The notes under the pieces: model-generated
What the model saw: only the letters and a program-made list of their open reading frames with translations
The model's database searches: none
What the model was told of the DNA's origin: nothing
Origin: Poteriospumella lacustris
Taxonomy: Eukaryota > Sar > Chrysophyceae > Chromulinales > Dinobryaceae
NCBI GenBank assembly: GCA_008000375.1
Contig: SMOI01000345.1
Location: 1 to 22,628, forward strand
Length of the DNA stretch: 22,628 nucleotides
Direction: 5' to 3'
Position numbers and translations under genes: made by a program
Shown here: in pieces, positions 1-9,996 of the stretch
Layout of the letters: each line of letters starts with the position of its first letter
Position numbering within the stretch: position 1 is the stretch's first letter

Positions 1-77
1 CCTAACCCTAACCCTAACCCTAACCCTAACCCTAACCCTAACCCTAACCCTAACCCTAACCCTAACCCTAACCCTAA
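1..77. repeat. Telomeric repeat tract (CCCTAA)n, left chromosome end
   Basis: Bases 1-5 are CCTAA, followed by twelve uninterrupted copies of CCCTAA to base 77. Read toward the end this is TTAGGG, the telomere repeat of animals, many fungi and several protist groups. CCCTAA at the left edge of the top strand is the orientation expected of a true left end, not an internal repeat. The true tract is probably longer, since assemblies usually clip telomeres. Confidence 0.97.
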
Positions 78-115
78 GCAAACCCTAACCCTAACCTAAC
101 CCCAAACTTAGGGGA
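78..115. repeat. Degenerate telomeric repeats at the telomere/unique junction
   Basis: After base 77 the array breaks down: GCAAA, two more CCCTAA-like units, a shortened CCTAA unit, then CCCCAAACTTAGGGG at 101-115, which holds a TTAGGG unit in the opposite orientation. Unique sequence follows at once. I see no subtelomeric satellite, transposon or gene-family sequence between the telomere and the first gene. Confidence 0.85.
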
Positions 116-154
116 AGTTACTAAACATCGCGAGTCTCTTCATCTACCAATAGG

Positions 155-3100
155 CTATGCTTGGACTGTCGCAATCCCAGCGGCAGGTTGCGACTGCTGC
201 TGAAGAAAATGGGTCGCAGCTGCGTTCGATGAAGACGACGTCTGCACCGACGACCCGTGTGGACCGAAAATCGGCCAAGCAACCTTCGGCTGGGAAGCTA
301 ACTTGGAGTCCGCGTCATCGGGGTATGGAAGTACGTATGCCGGCCGCCTATCGACACGCGCTGTCACATCGTCTGCGTCGTTATCGTCGTCACTGGAGTC
401 ACAAGCGGCGCGATCGAGCTGGCGAATATGGTCGCAGAGAAATGCAGCAGGACCGCCACCGCCGCCAGGAACAGGCTGCTTGTTGTCGAACCGCCAGAGA
501 GCCTCCTGGTAGTGCGTCTTCAGTCGCGACGAAAACGGCAGGTTGTTGGCCTCGAGAACCATCGCACGCAGCTTCGCATCGTCGACCTTCCGCGTACTCG
601 CGCTAGTTTTGCGCGCCTTGCCCTTCCACAGCGACGCCTTCGCCAACACACCCTGCAAATGTCGCAAAATCTTGTCGTCGCACAGCTTCGCCGGCCGCGA
701 CGCGACGAAGCGCCGCAGAAGAGTGGTTGGGGGCGGAAAGCGCAGCAGGAAGAGGCCCAGATGACACCAAGACATCCACCGGAAAGCATCCAGCACAATG
801 AGCACGTCTTCCACCGCCAGAATGCCCGACTCGAGCGCCTTCTGCTGCAGCTGGGCCGCAGCCGGCGGCAACATCACCGCTAGCTGCTCGCGGAGCACTT
901 GCATCGCCTCCGCGTGCGAACGCGGCGGCGGCACCTCTGGAGTGGCCAACGAACTGCTGCGCCACGTTGGATTGAGCGGATGCAGCGGCTGGGCACCCGC
1001 GATCGACGCCGCAAGATCAGCTTCCGTCTGCGGCGCGATGAGTCGCAGCGTCTCGCCCGTCCAGGCGGTGACAAGGCCGCGCCGCTCCTCCTCGAGCTGC
1101 AGCTGCTGTGCCAGCTGCTGGCGCTCGGCGCACAAGCGATCCAGCTCCGACTGCAACAGCTCCAGATCGGGCAACTTGCGCCCTTTGGTAGCAACGGGCG
1201 CATGCGACGCCGCCGGGCCGCTCTGCTCCTGCGACGGCGTCTCAGCAGCTTCGCCGACAGCCTCCGACGCAGCAGCTGCGCCGGTCTCGTGGGCCTCTTC
1301 GGCACTTCTCGTCTCGTCGGTCGGCAGCACCGTCGCGGTCTTGGTCGCCTTCTCGCGCTCGTCCTGCAGCCGCAAGATGCGCCGGTTGATCTACAGCAGC
1401 GACACGAGTCATCACCCCGCCCGGCGCGCACAAGAGACGGCCGCTTACCTTGTAGATCTGGTTCATTCGGTCCTCGAAGTGCACGTCCGCGTTCTGCCAC
1501 TTCGCGCAGATCTGCCGCGCGACAGAGGCGCCCACCGCGAGCGAGTTGCGCAGCGCGCAGCGCACGCACGTGTACTGCTCGCACTTGGCGACCTGATTCG
1601 GCGACAGGTTCGCGCACGAATAGTGGTACCAGTCGTCGCAGGTGTCGCAGCCGATCATGTCGCCGAAGTAGAACTGGCGGCACAGACAGTACGTGCGCGA
1701 GTCGACCGAGATCGCCTCCAGCTCCGCCGACACGTCCACGCAGAGCGCCTCGGCGTCGCGCGTCAGCGTCGCCAGCTCGTCCTGCGTCTTCGCGGCGCTG
1801 TCCAGCGCCTGGAACGAGTCCGCGCGGTGCTTCCAGGTCTTCGCCCGCCGCTGCTCCGCGCGCAGCGCCGTCAACTCCGCCGCCGCGTCGAGCAGGAGGC
1901 TCTCGCCGCTCTTGACGAAGCCGCGCAGCTCGTCGAACGTCACGAAGCACGCGCGGTCCCTCGCCAGCATCCCGCGCGCGCGTCGCAGCCAGTCGTCTGC
2001 GTGGGCCAGCTGCTCCCGCAGCTTGGCGCTGTCGCTGCAGCTCAGGCCGCGCTCCTCGGCCAGCGCGAGGTGCGTCGCGAGCCGCTGGCGCTGCTGGTGG
2101 GCGGTGTCGCGCGCCCGCAGCGCCAAGAACTCGCCCAGCTCGCGGCGCCAGCGGCCCACCTCCTGCAGCCGGCCGCGCAGCGCCACGAGGACGCGGCGCC
2201 ACAGCTCCAGCGCCTGCGCGAGTCCGTGTCGCAGCTCCGCCGGACACAGCAGCGCCACCGCCTGCTGCGTCTGCGGCAGGCGCAGCAGCTCCGCCACCGA
2301 CGACACGCGCAGCACGCGCAGCGACAGCGCCTCGCTCTCGCGTTCGGCCAGCGGCCGCACGTGCTTCTCCTGCTCGACCGGCGGGAGCGGCGGCGGGTGG
2401 GCTGCCTCTGCTTCGGCGGCCGCCTCGACGCGTCCGTCGTCCTCCTCCGCCGCCGCCGACGACGGCGCGGCCTTCGCGCGACCGGCGTTCGTCTTGCGGC
2501 GCTTGTTCGGCTGCGCCGCGTGCATCGACACGCGCAGCGGATCGGCGAAGTCGGCGTCGGCCTTGCGCTTGCTGATGCCGGCCGCGAGACGCGTGGCCTT
2601 CGGCTCGACGACGGCGTCGTGGTCGCCGCCGCGCGAGTCGTCGTCCTCCGCGGCGCCGTCCGCGTCGTCGTCGCGGTTGGCAGCCGCCTCAGTGGCAGCG
2701 TCCGCGTTGGGCGCATCGACCTGCATCGCCTCGGGCTCGTCGCAGAGGCGCAGGACCGAGCCGCGCTGCCACGCGGCCCAGTCGCCGTCGGCTGCCGCCA
2801 GCGACGGCGCCGCCAGTTCGCAGAACTGCGTCGCCTCGAGCAGCGCGCGCTGGTGCTCCGCCGGGTCGCGGTCCGCCCACTGCTCGCAGGCCGCCGCCGT
2901 CCGCGCGGCGACGAGGAGGCGCACCGCGGTGCCGACGACCGCCAGCGCGCGGTGCGTGCGCTCCTCGTCGGCGTCCTCCGCCGCGCCGGCCGACGTCGCG
3001 TCCGCCTCGTCCACCGCCATCGCCGTCGCAGCCTCCGCGTCGCCGTCGCCGTCGCCGTCTTCATCGTCGTCGTCGTCGTCGGTCGCGGCGGCGTCGTCCT

Positions 3101-6100
3101 CCGAGCCGCCCGACAGCGCCAGAACGAGGCGCATCAGGTCCAACGCGCGCAGCCGCGTCGCCAGCGCCAGCAGCGCGTCCTCGCCCTGCGCGACCGCCAA
3201 TACGTCTGTGTCGGCCGCATCGTCCGCCGCCAGAAGCCCCGCGAGGAACGGAAAGCCTCGTCGAATGGCGCGCGCAGCCGCTGGCGCCGCCGCGTCGCCC
3301 TCCTCCGGCAGCGCCAGCAGCTGCGCGAAGCGCTGCACGTGCAGCTGCACGTGCGGGCTCAGCGCGTCGCGCAGACTGGCGGCGGTGTCGGCGCGCCACT
3401 GGCGCAGCAGCTGCAGGAACCGCACGACGCTCTGCGCCAGTTCGCTGTCGGCGAGGTGCAGGCGGCGGCCGCGCTGCAGCAGGCGCCGCAGCGAGCGCGC
3501 GCTCAGCGCGAAGGGCAGCGGGTCGCTCGGGACGCTCGGGGCCTCGACGCGGCCGCCTTTGCCCTTCGCCTGTGGCGGCGGCGGCGGCGGCGGCTGCGGC
3601 GCGGTGGCGCCCACCGCGAGGATCGTGCGCGCGGCGGCCGCCACCGAGTGCAGACTCCACTGCTCGCCGGCCAGCGGCTGCGCCGGCATCAGCTGCAGCT
3701 GCTGCAGCGCGGCCAGCAGCCGCTGCAAAATCACGTGCGCGAACACGGCGCGCCGCTGCCACTGCCGCAGCTGCTCGAGGCGCTGCAGCAGCTCGCGTCG
3801 CGTGGGGAAGTCGAGCGCCAGCGCGTTCGCCTCCGCCGCCAGCTGCTCGAGCCGCTCGAGCGCACTGGCCGCCGCGCCGCCGTCGCCGCCGTCGCCGCCG
3901 TCGCCCGCAGCCTCCGGCGCCTCCGACGCCGCTGCCGCCGGCTCCTCCGCCGCGCCGCGGCCGTCCTCCTGCTTCGCCGGCAGCGCGTCCCTCAGCAGCC
4001 CCAGCCGCTGCAGCGCCGGCGCCTCCGCCGCCAGCCACTGCTCCATGCTGCGCAGCGCCGCCCGCGCGGCGCGCAGCTCCGCGTCGAAGTCGACGGGCGA
4101 CGCGTCGCACTGCTGCAGCACGTCGCGCAGCCGCTCGACCGGCGTGCGCGCCTTCAGCTCGCGGCCCTGTACCACCCACAGCAACGGTTACGACACACTG
4201 CGACACACGACACACGACACACGACGCGTACCGAGTGCAGCTGCTTCACGCGCTTCGCCAGCGCGTCCACCTCCTCGGCGCACTGCGCGAAGACGCGCTC
4301 CTCGTCCATGCGCGGGATCTCCAAGAAGCTCGCGAAGCCCTTGAGGTCGCGGCGGATGCTACGGAGAGAGACACAGCGACGGTGAGAGACACAGCGACGG
4401 TGAGAGACACAGACGCGACACAGGCGCGACACAGGGGCGTACCGGTTGATCTCCGCGCGGAGCGAGTTGAATTCGGCCGGCTTGACGCGCGGCGGGCGCT
4501 TGGACGTCGGCGGCAGCGCGGCGGCGGGGTGCAGCTGGCGCAGCAGCAGCGGCCGCACGGCGATGGCCCAGCGCAGCACCTGCAGCTGCAGCTCGAGCAC
4601 CTGCGCCTCCTCGATGACGATGGGCAGCTCCTGCGCCTCGCTCAGGAACGCGTCGATCTCCTCCACCAGCGCCGCGCGCTTGTCCTCCACGTCGCTCTCG
4701 AAGGCCACCACCGCGTCCCAGTGCGCGAAGCCGTCGGCGTCGAGGGCTGGCGCCACCGACGCGCCCTCCGACGCCGCCGCTGACGCGGGCGCGGCCTCAT
4801 CGGCGGCGACCTCCGCTGCGTCGGCGGCTTCGGCGGCTTCGGCGGCAGCGGCGGCGGCGGCTTCAGCGGCGGCGGCCGCCATGTCGCCGGGGCGCGCGAG
4901 GAAGGCGGCGTTGGAGAAGAAGTCGGTGATGAGGCCGCGGAAGCGGTCGATCCAGTCCTCCGCCTCCTCGACGGCGCTGACGGCGCGGTCCATGTCGCGC
5001 TGCAGCCCCTTCGTCTGCTTCTTCGCGGCGCGCGCGGCGGCGGCCGCCTCGTCCTGCGGGCCCTCGCCGAGCAGCGACCCGCCCTGCGAAATCAGCAGGC
5101 GCAGCTCGTCCAGCGTCGCCTTGTGGCCCTCCTCCTGCGGCTCCGCCTCGGTCTGGCGCGCGGACCGCGACGACGCGGCCGCCTTCTGGCTGAAGAGGCT
5201 CTTGAAGCGCGCGATCCACTCGAGCGCCTGCTCCTTGCGGCGCGCGAGCACCGCCAACTCGTCGGGGAAGGCGAAGGGCCAGAGCTCGGCCTCGCGCAGC
5301 AGCGCCTCCACCTCCATCAGGTTGATGTTCTGTCCGCCGCCCGCCGCCTTCTTCGTCCCGCCGCGCTGCGACGAGCGGCGGGCCTCGTCGTGCGCCGGCT
5401 GCGCCTGCGCCTCGACGTCGAGCTCGGCCACGCGCTGCTTCCAGAGCTGCAGGCGCCGCAGGTGCTGCAGCAGCGCGCCGCCCCCGGGCAGCTCGACCGG
5501 GTACTGCGCGACCAGCAGGCCGAGCTGCAGCACCAGCGGCAGCGACAGCCGGCTGCGCCGCGCCTCCTCCGCCTTCGTGCGCGGCGGCGCGCTGTGCTGC
5601 GCGAAGACGCGCGCCACGTGGGTCGCCAGACGGTCCAGCCGCAGCGCCGAGTCGTACACGCCCTGCAGGTACAGCGGCTCCAGCAGCCGCAGGACGCTCG
5701 CGTCCGTGGCGAGCCGCAGCGCGTCGCCGATCTGCGACAAGGCGCGCGGCGCGGCCCTCGCCGCGAGGCCGAAGACTTCGCCGAGGACGACCAGCGGCGC
5801 GGCCGCCTGCGTCTGCGCGAAGAGGCCCGTCGCGACCACCGGCCGCTCGGCGAAGGCGGCCGGCGGCAGCGCGGCGAGGTGCAGCAGGTCGATGAAGCGC
5901 GGCTTGCGCGGCAGCTGCAGCGCGTGGCTCAGCAGGTCCTCGAGCTCGAAGGCGGACACGGCGGCGTGCGGCGAGAACCACTGTTGGCTCGGCGGCTCGC
6001 TCACGCTGCCCGTCGCGCGGTCTGCGCCGTGCAGCGCCAGCTGTCGCGCCGCGTGGAAGTCCAAGGCGCAGTCAACCAGCAGCGGCGATACCGCGAAGCC

Positions 6101-7474
6101 CGCGAAGGTGTCGCGCAGCTGGCCCAGCAGGCCGCGCGCGTCCGCCACCGCCGTCGAGAAGAAGCGCTCCTCCTCCAGCGGGTTCAGCGGCAGCGCGCTC
6201 GCCTCGGAGATGTGCGCCACGAGGCGCTCCAGCGGGGCGACGTTGCGGCCGTCGGCGAGGTCGGCCACGAAGCCGCTGCAGCAGCAGGAAACGTCAGCGT
6301 CAGCGTCAGCGTTGGCGGTGGGCGGTCGACTTACCAAAACGTTTTGCGGAAGACCATGTCGCGCGCGTCGGCCAGCCACTTCTGCGTCTCGACGATGCGC
6401 TTGAGCAGGTCGCCGATGAGCGACCGCAGGTGCTCGATCTGCTCCTGGTCCTCCTGCGCCTGCGCCGACGACCCCGCCGACGAGTGCAGCGCCGCCGCGA
6501 AGGGCATCGGGATCAGCGAGGCGTCCTCGACGATGCTCGTCGCCTGCGACAGAATCCCGCGGGCTTTTCCGTCGTGCCAGTGCTCCAGGCGCGCGAGGAT
6601 CTTCAGCCAGCGCGCGCGGCACTCGGCCTTCTCGGCGCGTCCGCCGCCGCTGCGACCGGCGGCCGCCTCGTCGTGCGACGAGAAGTAGAGCTCCTCTTGG
6701 CTCTCGCCGGTCGTCTGGTCGCTGTCGGGCATCAGGAGGCGATCCTTGGCGGCCTCGCGGCGGATGAGGTCCTGAATGCCGCCGTGCGCCCCGAAGAAGT
6801 CCACCGCGCCGCCGCCGACGCGCTGCAGCTTCTCTCGCAAATCGCTGAACACCGTCGCTGTGGGGTGCCGCTCGACGAAGCCAAAGAAGCTTCGCGTGTG
6901 CATCAGGTCTACAGGCGCGAGTGTTGCATCAGGTCCGTCAGCGCGTTCAACGCAGAGCGTCGCGCGGAGAGGCGCGGCTCACCTTTGCCGCCCGAGTGGA
7001 GGACCTCCAGACGGCGCTTGGCGAGCTCCAAGTCGTAGCCCAGCTTGTCAACGAACTCCATGAACCTTGCGTCGCTCCGATAGGGCTGCTCGCCCGCTCC
7101 GACGGTCACGTAGCTCCGCAGTGCAGAGTCTGACAGAGAGAACAACGTCAGTGGTCATGGTTAGCAGGGAACGCCGCGTACAAACGAAGCGGAGCTGGTC
7201 GAACCTCCTATATGCTGCTGCAGGCAATGCGGCCCAGCTGCCGAGCCATGATGGGCTGATTTGTGACCAGCTACAGATTGGGAAGAGGATGAGAGCACAC
7301 GGTGAGGGCAGAAGACTTGCAGAACCATTCGTCGTTCTCACCCTGTACGGTGTCGTCGAATACCGGGACGTGGGCTTGGTACTTTTCCTCATGGATCCGA
7401 GGAGGAAGGTACACGTGTGTCTTCACGGCATTGGATGCCTCAGGGGGTTTGTCCAAATCAGAGTGCTGAGACAT
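155..7474 (-). CDS. Large PLU-1-like / PHD-finger nuclear protein (KDM5-related, no JmjC seen)
   Basis: My model has eight exons: 7342-7474, 7182-7217, 6983-7129, 6335-6908, 4443-6275, 4232-4358, 1449-4166 and 155-1390. All joins are GT-AG and in phase, giving about 2267 residues. A C4HC3 PHD finger lies near residues 1777-1823 (CLC...CDTC...WYHYSC...CVRC); its MIGCD and DWYH elements resemble histone-tail readers. Before it are repeated Trp-anchored helical segments of the PLU-1 type: EWIARFKSLF ~649, EDWIDRFRGLI ~739, DDWLRRARGML ~1674, some followed by a TxDELR...GxSLL pattern. A basic NLS-like NKRRKT is near 1504 and a poly-Asp run near 1311. PLU-1 plus PHD is the C-terminal half of KDM5/Lid demethylases, but I find no JmjN, ARID, JmjC or C5HC2 finger. 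The role is therefore inferred as chromatin reading or scaffolding. The start ATG at 7474 and the 36-nt exon 2 are the weakest parts. Confidence 0.8.
4359..4442 (-). repeat. Intron 5 of the PLU-1/PHD gene, holding an 18-bp tandem repeat
   Basis: This 84-nt intron (donor GTACGC, acceptor CCGTAG on the minus strand) is mostly a tandem array. On the plus strand the unit is close to GGTGAGAGACACAGCGAC, present about 2.5 times, followed by CGACACAGG-type repeats. In the transcript it becomes a U/C- and GU-rich tract running to the acceptor, so the array may serve as the polypyrimidine tract. Intron 6 (4167-4231) carries related ACACACG repeats. Confidence 0.75.
6276..6334 (-). repeat. Intron 4 of the PLU-1/PHD gene with tandem branch-point-like hexamers
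   Basis: This 59-nt intron has a strong donor (GTAAGT) and acceptor (CTGCTGCTGCAG). Between them the transcript strand reads GCTGAC three times in succession. CTGAC matches the common eukaryotic branch-point core, so the intron offers three equivalent candidates 6 nt apart. The splice joins phase-2 exons and preserves the frame. Confidence 0.7.
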
Positions 7475-7899
7475 GGTGCGTGGTGAGAAGCTTGTCTCGC
7501 CCGCGGCCACTTGATTCTGCAGCCCAACACAAATGATTATCTTCTGCTTATGACCTCCCCCATCAACAGAGGACCACCACGTCCCACGATTCGAAGAGAC
7601 GCGGCCACACGACGCCGCCCAATCTTCGCATCTTCAGCGTCAGGTATCTCAAACCCCCCAGCGATGGCTCAAAAGGCAGCGATGGCTCTCGGCACACCGC
7701 TCCCTGTCCCTGTGCCCTGTCCCGCGTCTGTCGCACACACTCGGCCACCCAGCTCCCGTTTCGTTTTTGTCTCCCGCAGCAGCGGCAGAGCCCGAGCAGC
7801 GCCTTCGACGACGAGTCGAACATTGCCGATAGAACCGACCAGAGTCGTCTAGGTGCGCGCATCGACCACTTCTTATGCCTCTGTAAGTCTGCAGACACC
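7475..7899. promoter_or_regulatory. Divergent intergenic region between the PLU-1/PHD gene and the kelch gene
   Basis: These 425 bp separate two start codons facing away from each other, so the region must hold both promoters. I see no TATA-like box, RNA gene or convincing conserved ORF. A 113-codon plus-strand frame (7511-7852) and a minus-strand frame read through it, but they are rich in Pro, Arg and Ser with no recognisable motif and look like chance frames in GC-rich DNA. Confidence 0.5.
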
Positions 7900-9590
7900 A
7901 TGTGGACGCTCATTTTGGCTCTGCTGTTGATTAGCCGAGTGTCGGACGGCCAAGTGCCCGACAGTGCGGACGGGTGGGAGGAGCTCGTCTCCTCAAACGG
8001 TGTGAAGTTTACCGCTCGAAATGGTGAGTCTCTGCTCTTGCTTTTGTTGTCGGTGGGGTTCTTTCTTGAGTTACGCACGCAAATGTGTCTGACCCCCCAG
8101 CCCATGCGTCGTGCATCTTCAAGAAGCGGATCTGGGTGGTAGGAGGCCGCACCAACTCCTACGTGGACTACAATTTGCTCACGAATTACCGGCGCGCCGA
8201 CGTTTGGTATTCCTACGACGGAGGTATGTAAGCTGCGGTGTGAGCAACTTGTTGACGTGCCCTGAGTCGTTTCTGTGCTGCAGCGATTTGGGCCCAACAG
8301 GCGTCGCTGACGGGCGACTACTTCGCGCAGAACACCGACGTGGTGCAGCCGGGAGAAATAGCGCCATTCTACGCTCGCGCGGGACATTCTCTCAACGCCA
8401 TCGACATCAACGCCGACGGAGTGAACGACGTGATGATCATGATGGGCGGCTTCGCGCCGTCGCCGTCGAACGACGTGTGGATCTCCGAGGACGGCAACAA
8501 CTGGGTTTTCTGCGGAACGGCGCCCTGGTCGCCGCGCGCCTGGCACGCAACCACTCTTTTCCAGGGCAAGCTATGGATTATGGGCGGTACGCCGCTGAAC
8601 AGCGAAGTGTGGGTGCTGAACAGCGTCCGGCGGGTGGCCAGGGACGCGCCCCTGACTCGCTCCCTCTACAACAACTACACGTTCGCCCTGAACTGGACTC
8701 AAATGCCCGATGCCCCTTGGTCGCCGCGCGTGGGCGTGTCGGTGGTCTCGCAGTGGTACTACAACGACACGGCCGGCCAAACGATCGCGAACTCGACCGA
8801 GCGGATGGTGCTGGTCGGCGGCTACGGCGGCTTCCTCGACGAAGGCGCGAACAAGGCCAAGTACGACGGGTTCGCATGCCGCGCGGACAGCTGGGAGACG
8901 TACGACGGGACGACCTGGAGGCTGCTGCGGGCCGTCAACTCGTTCTCGCCGCGGGCGTGGGCCGCCATGGTCACCTACCGAGGCGAGGACCGCCGAGTGT
9001 GGATTCAGAGCGGCATCACGGCGGACAAGCCCGCCGTGCCGAGAATTTACCTGTTCGGCGGGGGGTACGTCGGGTTCAGCACGACGTCGCAGAAGCGCAT
9101 CAGCTCCATCTTGGGCTACAGCGATGCGTACTGGTCGGAGGACGGCATCACGTGGCAGCAGATGAACTACGAAGAGGGCGGCGGCTCGACCTTCAACGAC
9201 TTCTACTCGTCCGAGCTCTGGGCGCGCACCACCGTCAACTCGGAGACGACCTATCTGGGTCTTTGGGGTGCCACGATCAACAGCTTCAACACTTCGTCGG
9301 GAGACGAGTTTCCGGGCAATTTGATATTGATCGGTGGCGACTACGACGGCTCCGGCGGCTTCTCCTCCTCCGTGTTCCGCTCGCTCAGCGGCATGTTTTG
9401 CAACGTCGTTGGCGTTGCCTGCAACGGGAACGGCGAGTGCGGATCGAATGGGAAATGTGTGTGCAATTCGGGCTTCAGTGGGTTCAACTGCGAAATCGAC
9501 AACAACGTCGTCAGTGGCGCGGCGACGCTCACCATCGGCGGTGCCTTGTCGCTGTGTGTGGTGGCAGTCGCGGCTCTGTACACGTGGTAA
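7900..9590 (+). CDS. Secreted or GPI-anchored kelch-repeat protein with an EGF-like module
   Basis: Exons are 7900-8023, 8101-8223 and 8284-9590, both introns phase 1 (77 and 60 nt, donors GTGAGT and GTATGT), giving 517 residues. The start ATG opens a signal peptide (MWTLILALLLISRVSDG). The body has about six kelch-like blades, each with a GG pair after a hydrophobic strand (WVVGG, MMGGF, WIMGG, LVGGY, LFGGG, LIGGD), several followed by DVW...DG..W. A short EGF-like module follows (CNGNGEC...CVCNSGFSGFNC). The last ~20 residues are hydrophobic and end without a charged cytoplasmic tail, suggesting GPI attachment near the NNVVSG segment rather than an ordinary membrane span. Kelch propellers bind partners and EGF modules are typical of extracellular proteins, so a cell-surface adhesion or recognition role is likely. 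The ligand is unknown. Confidence 0.88.
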
Positions 9591-9996
9591 TGTGCTAACT
9601 TAACCATGGCAAACCTGGCCAGTGACCGAATATGTACGGCTGTTCGGGAAGTGTAACGGGCGGGGAGAGCAGCTTCAACGCGAGAAACGCGTTTGTTCGA
9701 ACGGACGGATGGGCGGCGGGGTGTGGCTCCAGAGGGAGCCTCGTCGGGGAGGCGCGCCGCTCGGGCGAGGAGACTCTTCAAGGCGCCCGCTCGGGGCTCG
9801 GTGCTCGGTGCCGGGCCCTTTGGCCTTGTGAAGCCTTCGCGACGGGCACGTCCACCTCTGTCGCGTTTGGCATGCCACCAGGACCAGTGGCACTCAGAAA
9901 TTAAGCGTAGCATAATTCGGGTTCCTCACAGCACCTTCATTCGCATCAGATTTTATTGGTTCGAGTGTCGCGGACCGAGAACCCTCCGCTGCAACG
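9591..9996. other. Intergenic region between the kelch and PCMTD-like genes
   Basis: These 406 bp lie between two plus-strand genes. A TGTAC motif at 9633-9637 follows the kelch stop. The middle (about 9690-9830) is very GC-rich with small inverted repeats, such as GGCTCC/GGAGCC near 9724-9740, and several GCTCGG copies near 9790-9812. From about 9900 composition becomes AT-richer toward the next ATG. I found no tRNA-like fold or convincing small gene. Confidence 0.5.
9633..9637 (+). promoter_or_regulatory. Candidate 3'-end processing motif TGTAC (kelch gene)
   Basis: TGTAC within TATGTACGG lies 42 nt after the kelch stop codon. It belongs to a recurrent TGTAA/TGTAC motif found after seven genes of this window. 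Its role as a poly(A) signal is inferred by analogy with the UGUAA signal of green algae. Confidence 0.4.

Noticed and set aside
2380-3110. Tandem GCC/GTC triplet runs as independent satellites or CRISPR-like repeats
   Set aside because: They are in-frame codon runs coding for Asp, Ala and Glu in disordered parts of the PLU-1/PHD protein. No regular spacer-repeat structure exists anywhere in the window.
798-4385. A 1195-codon open frame on the plus strand
   Set aside because: It lies antisense to the PLU-1/PHD gene, is extremely Arg/Ala/Gln/Leu-rich with no domain, and reads through three well-supported introns. Long stop-free antisense frames are expected in such GC-rich coding DNA.
9950-9980. 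GGTTCGAGT, resembling a tRNA B box
   Set aside because: The flanking bases do not form a T-arm stem and no acceptor or D-arm pairing is visible. A similar hit on the minus strand near 7820-7835 also fails to fold.
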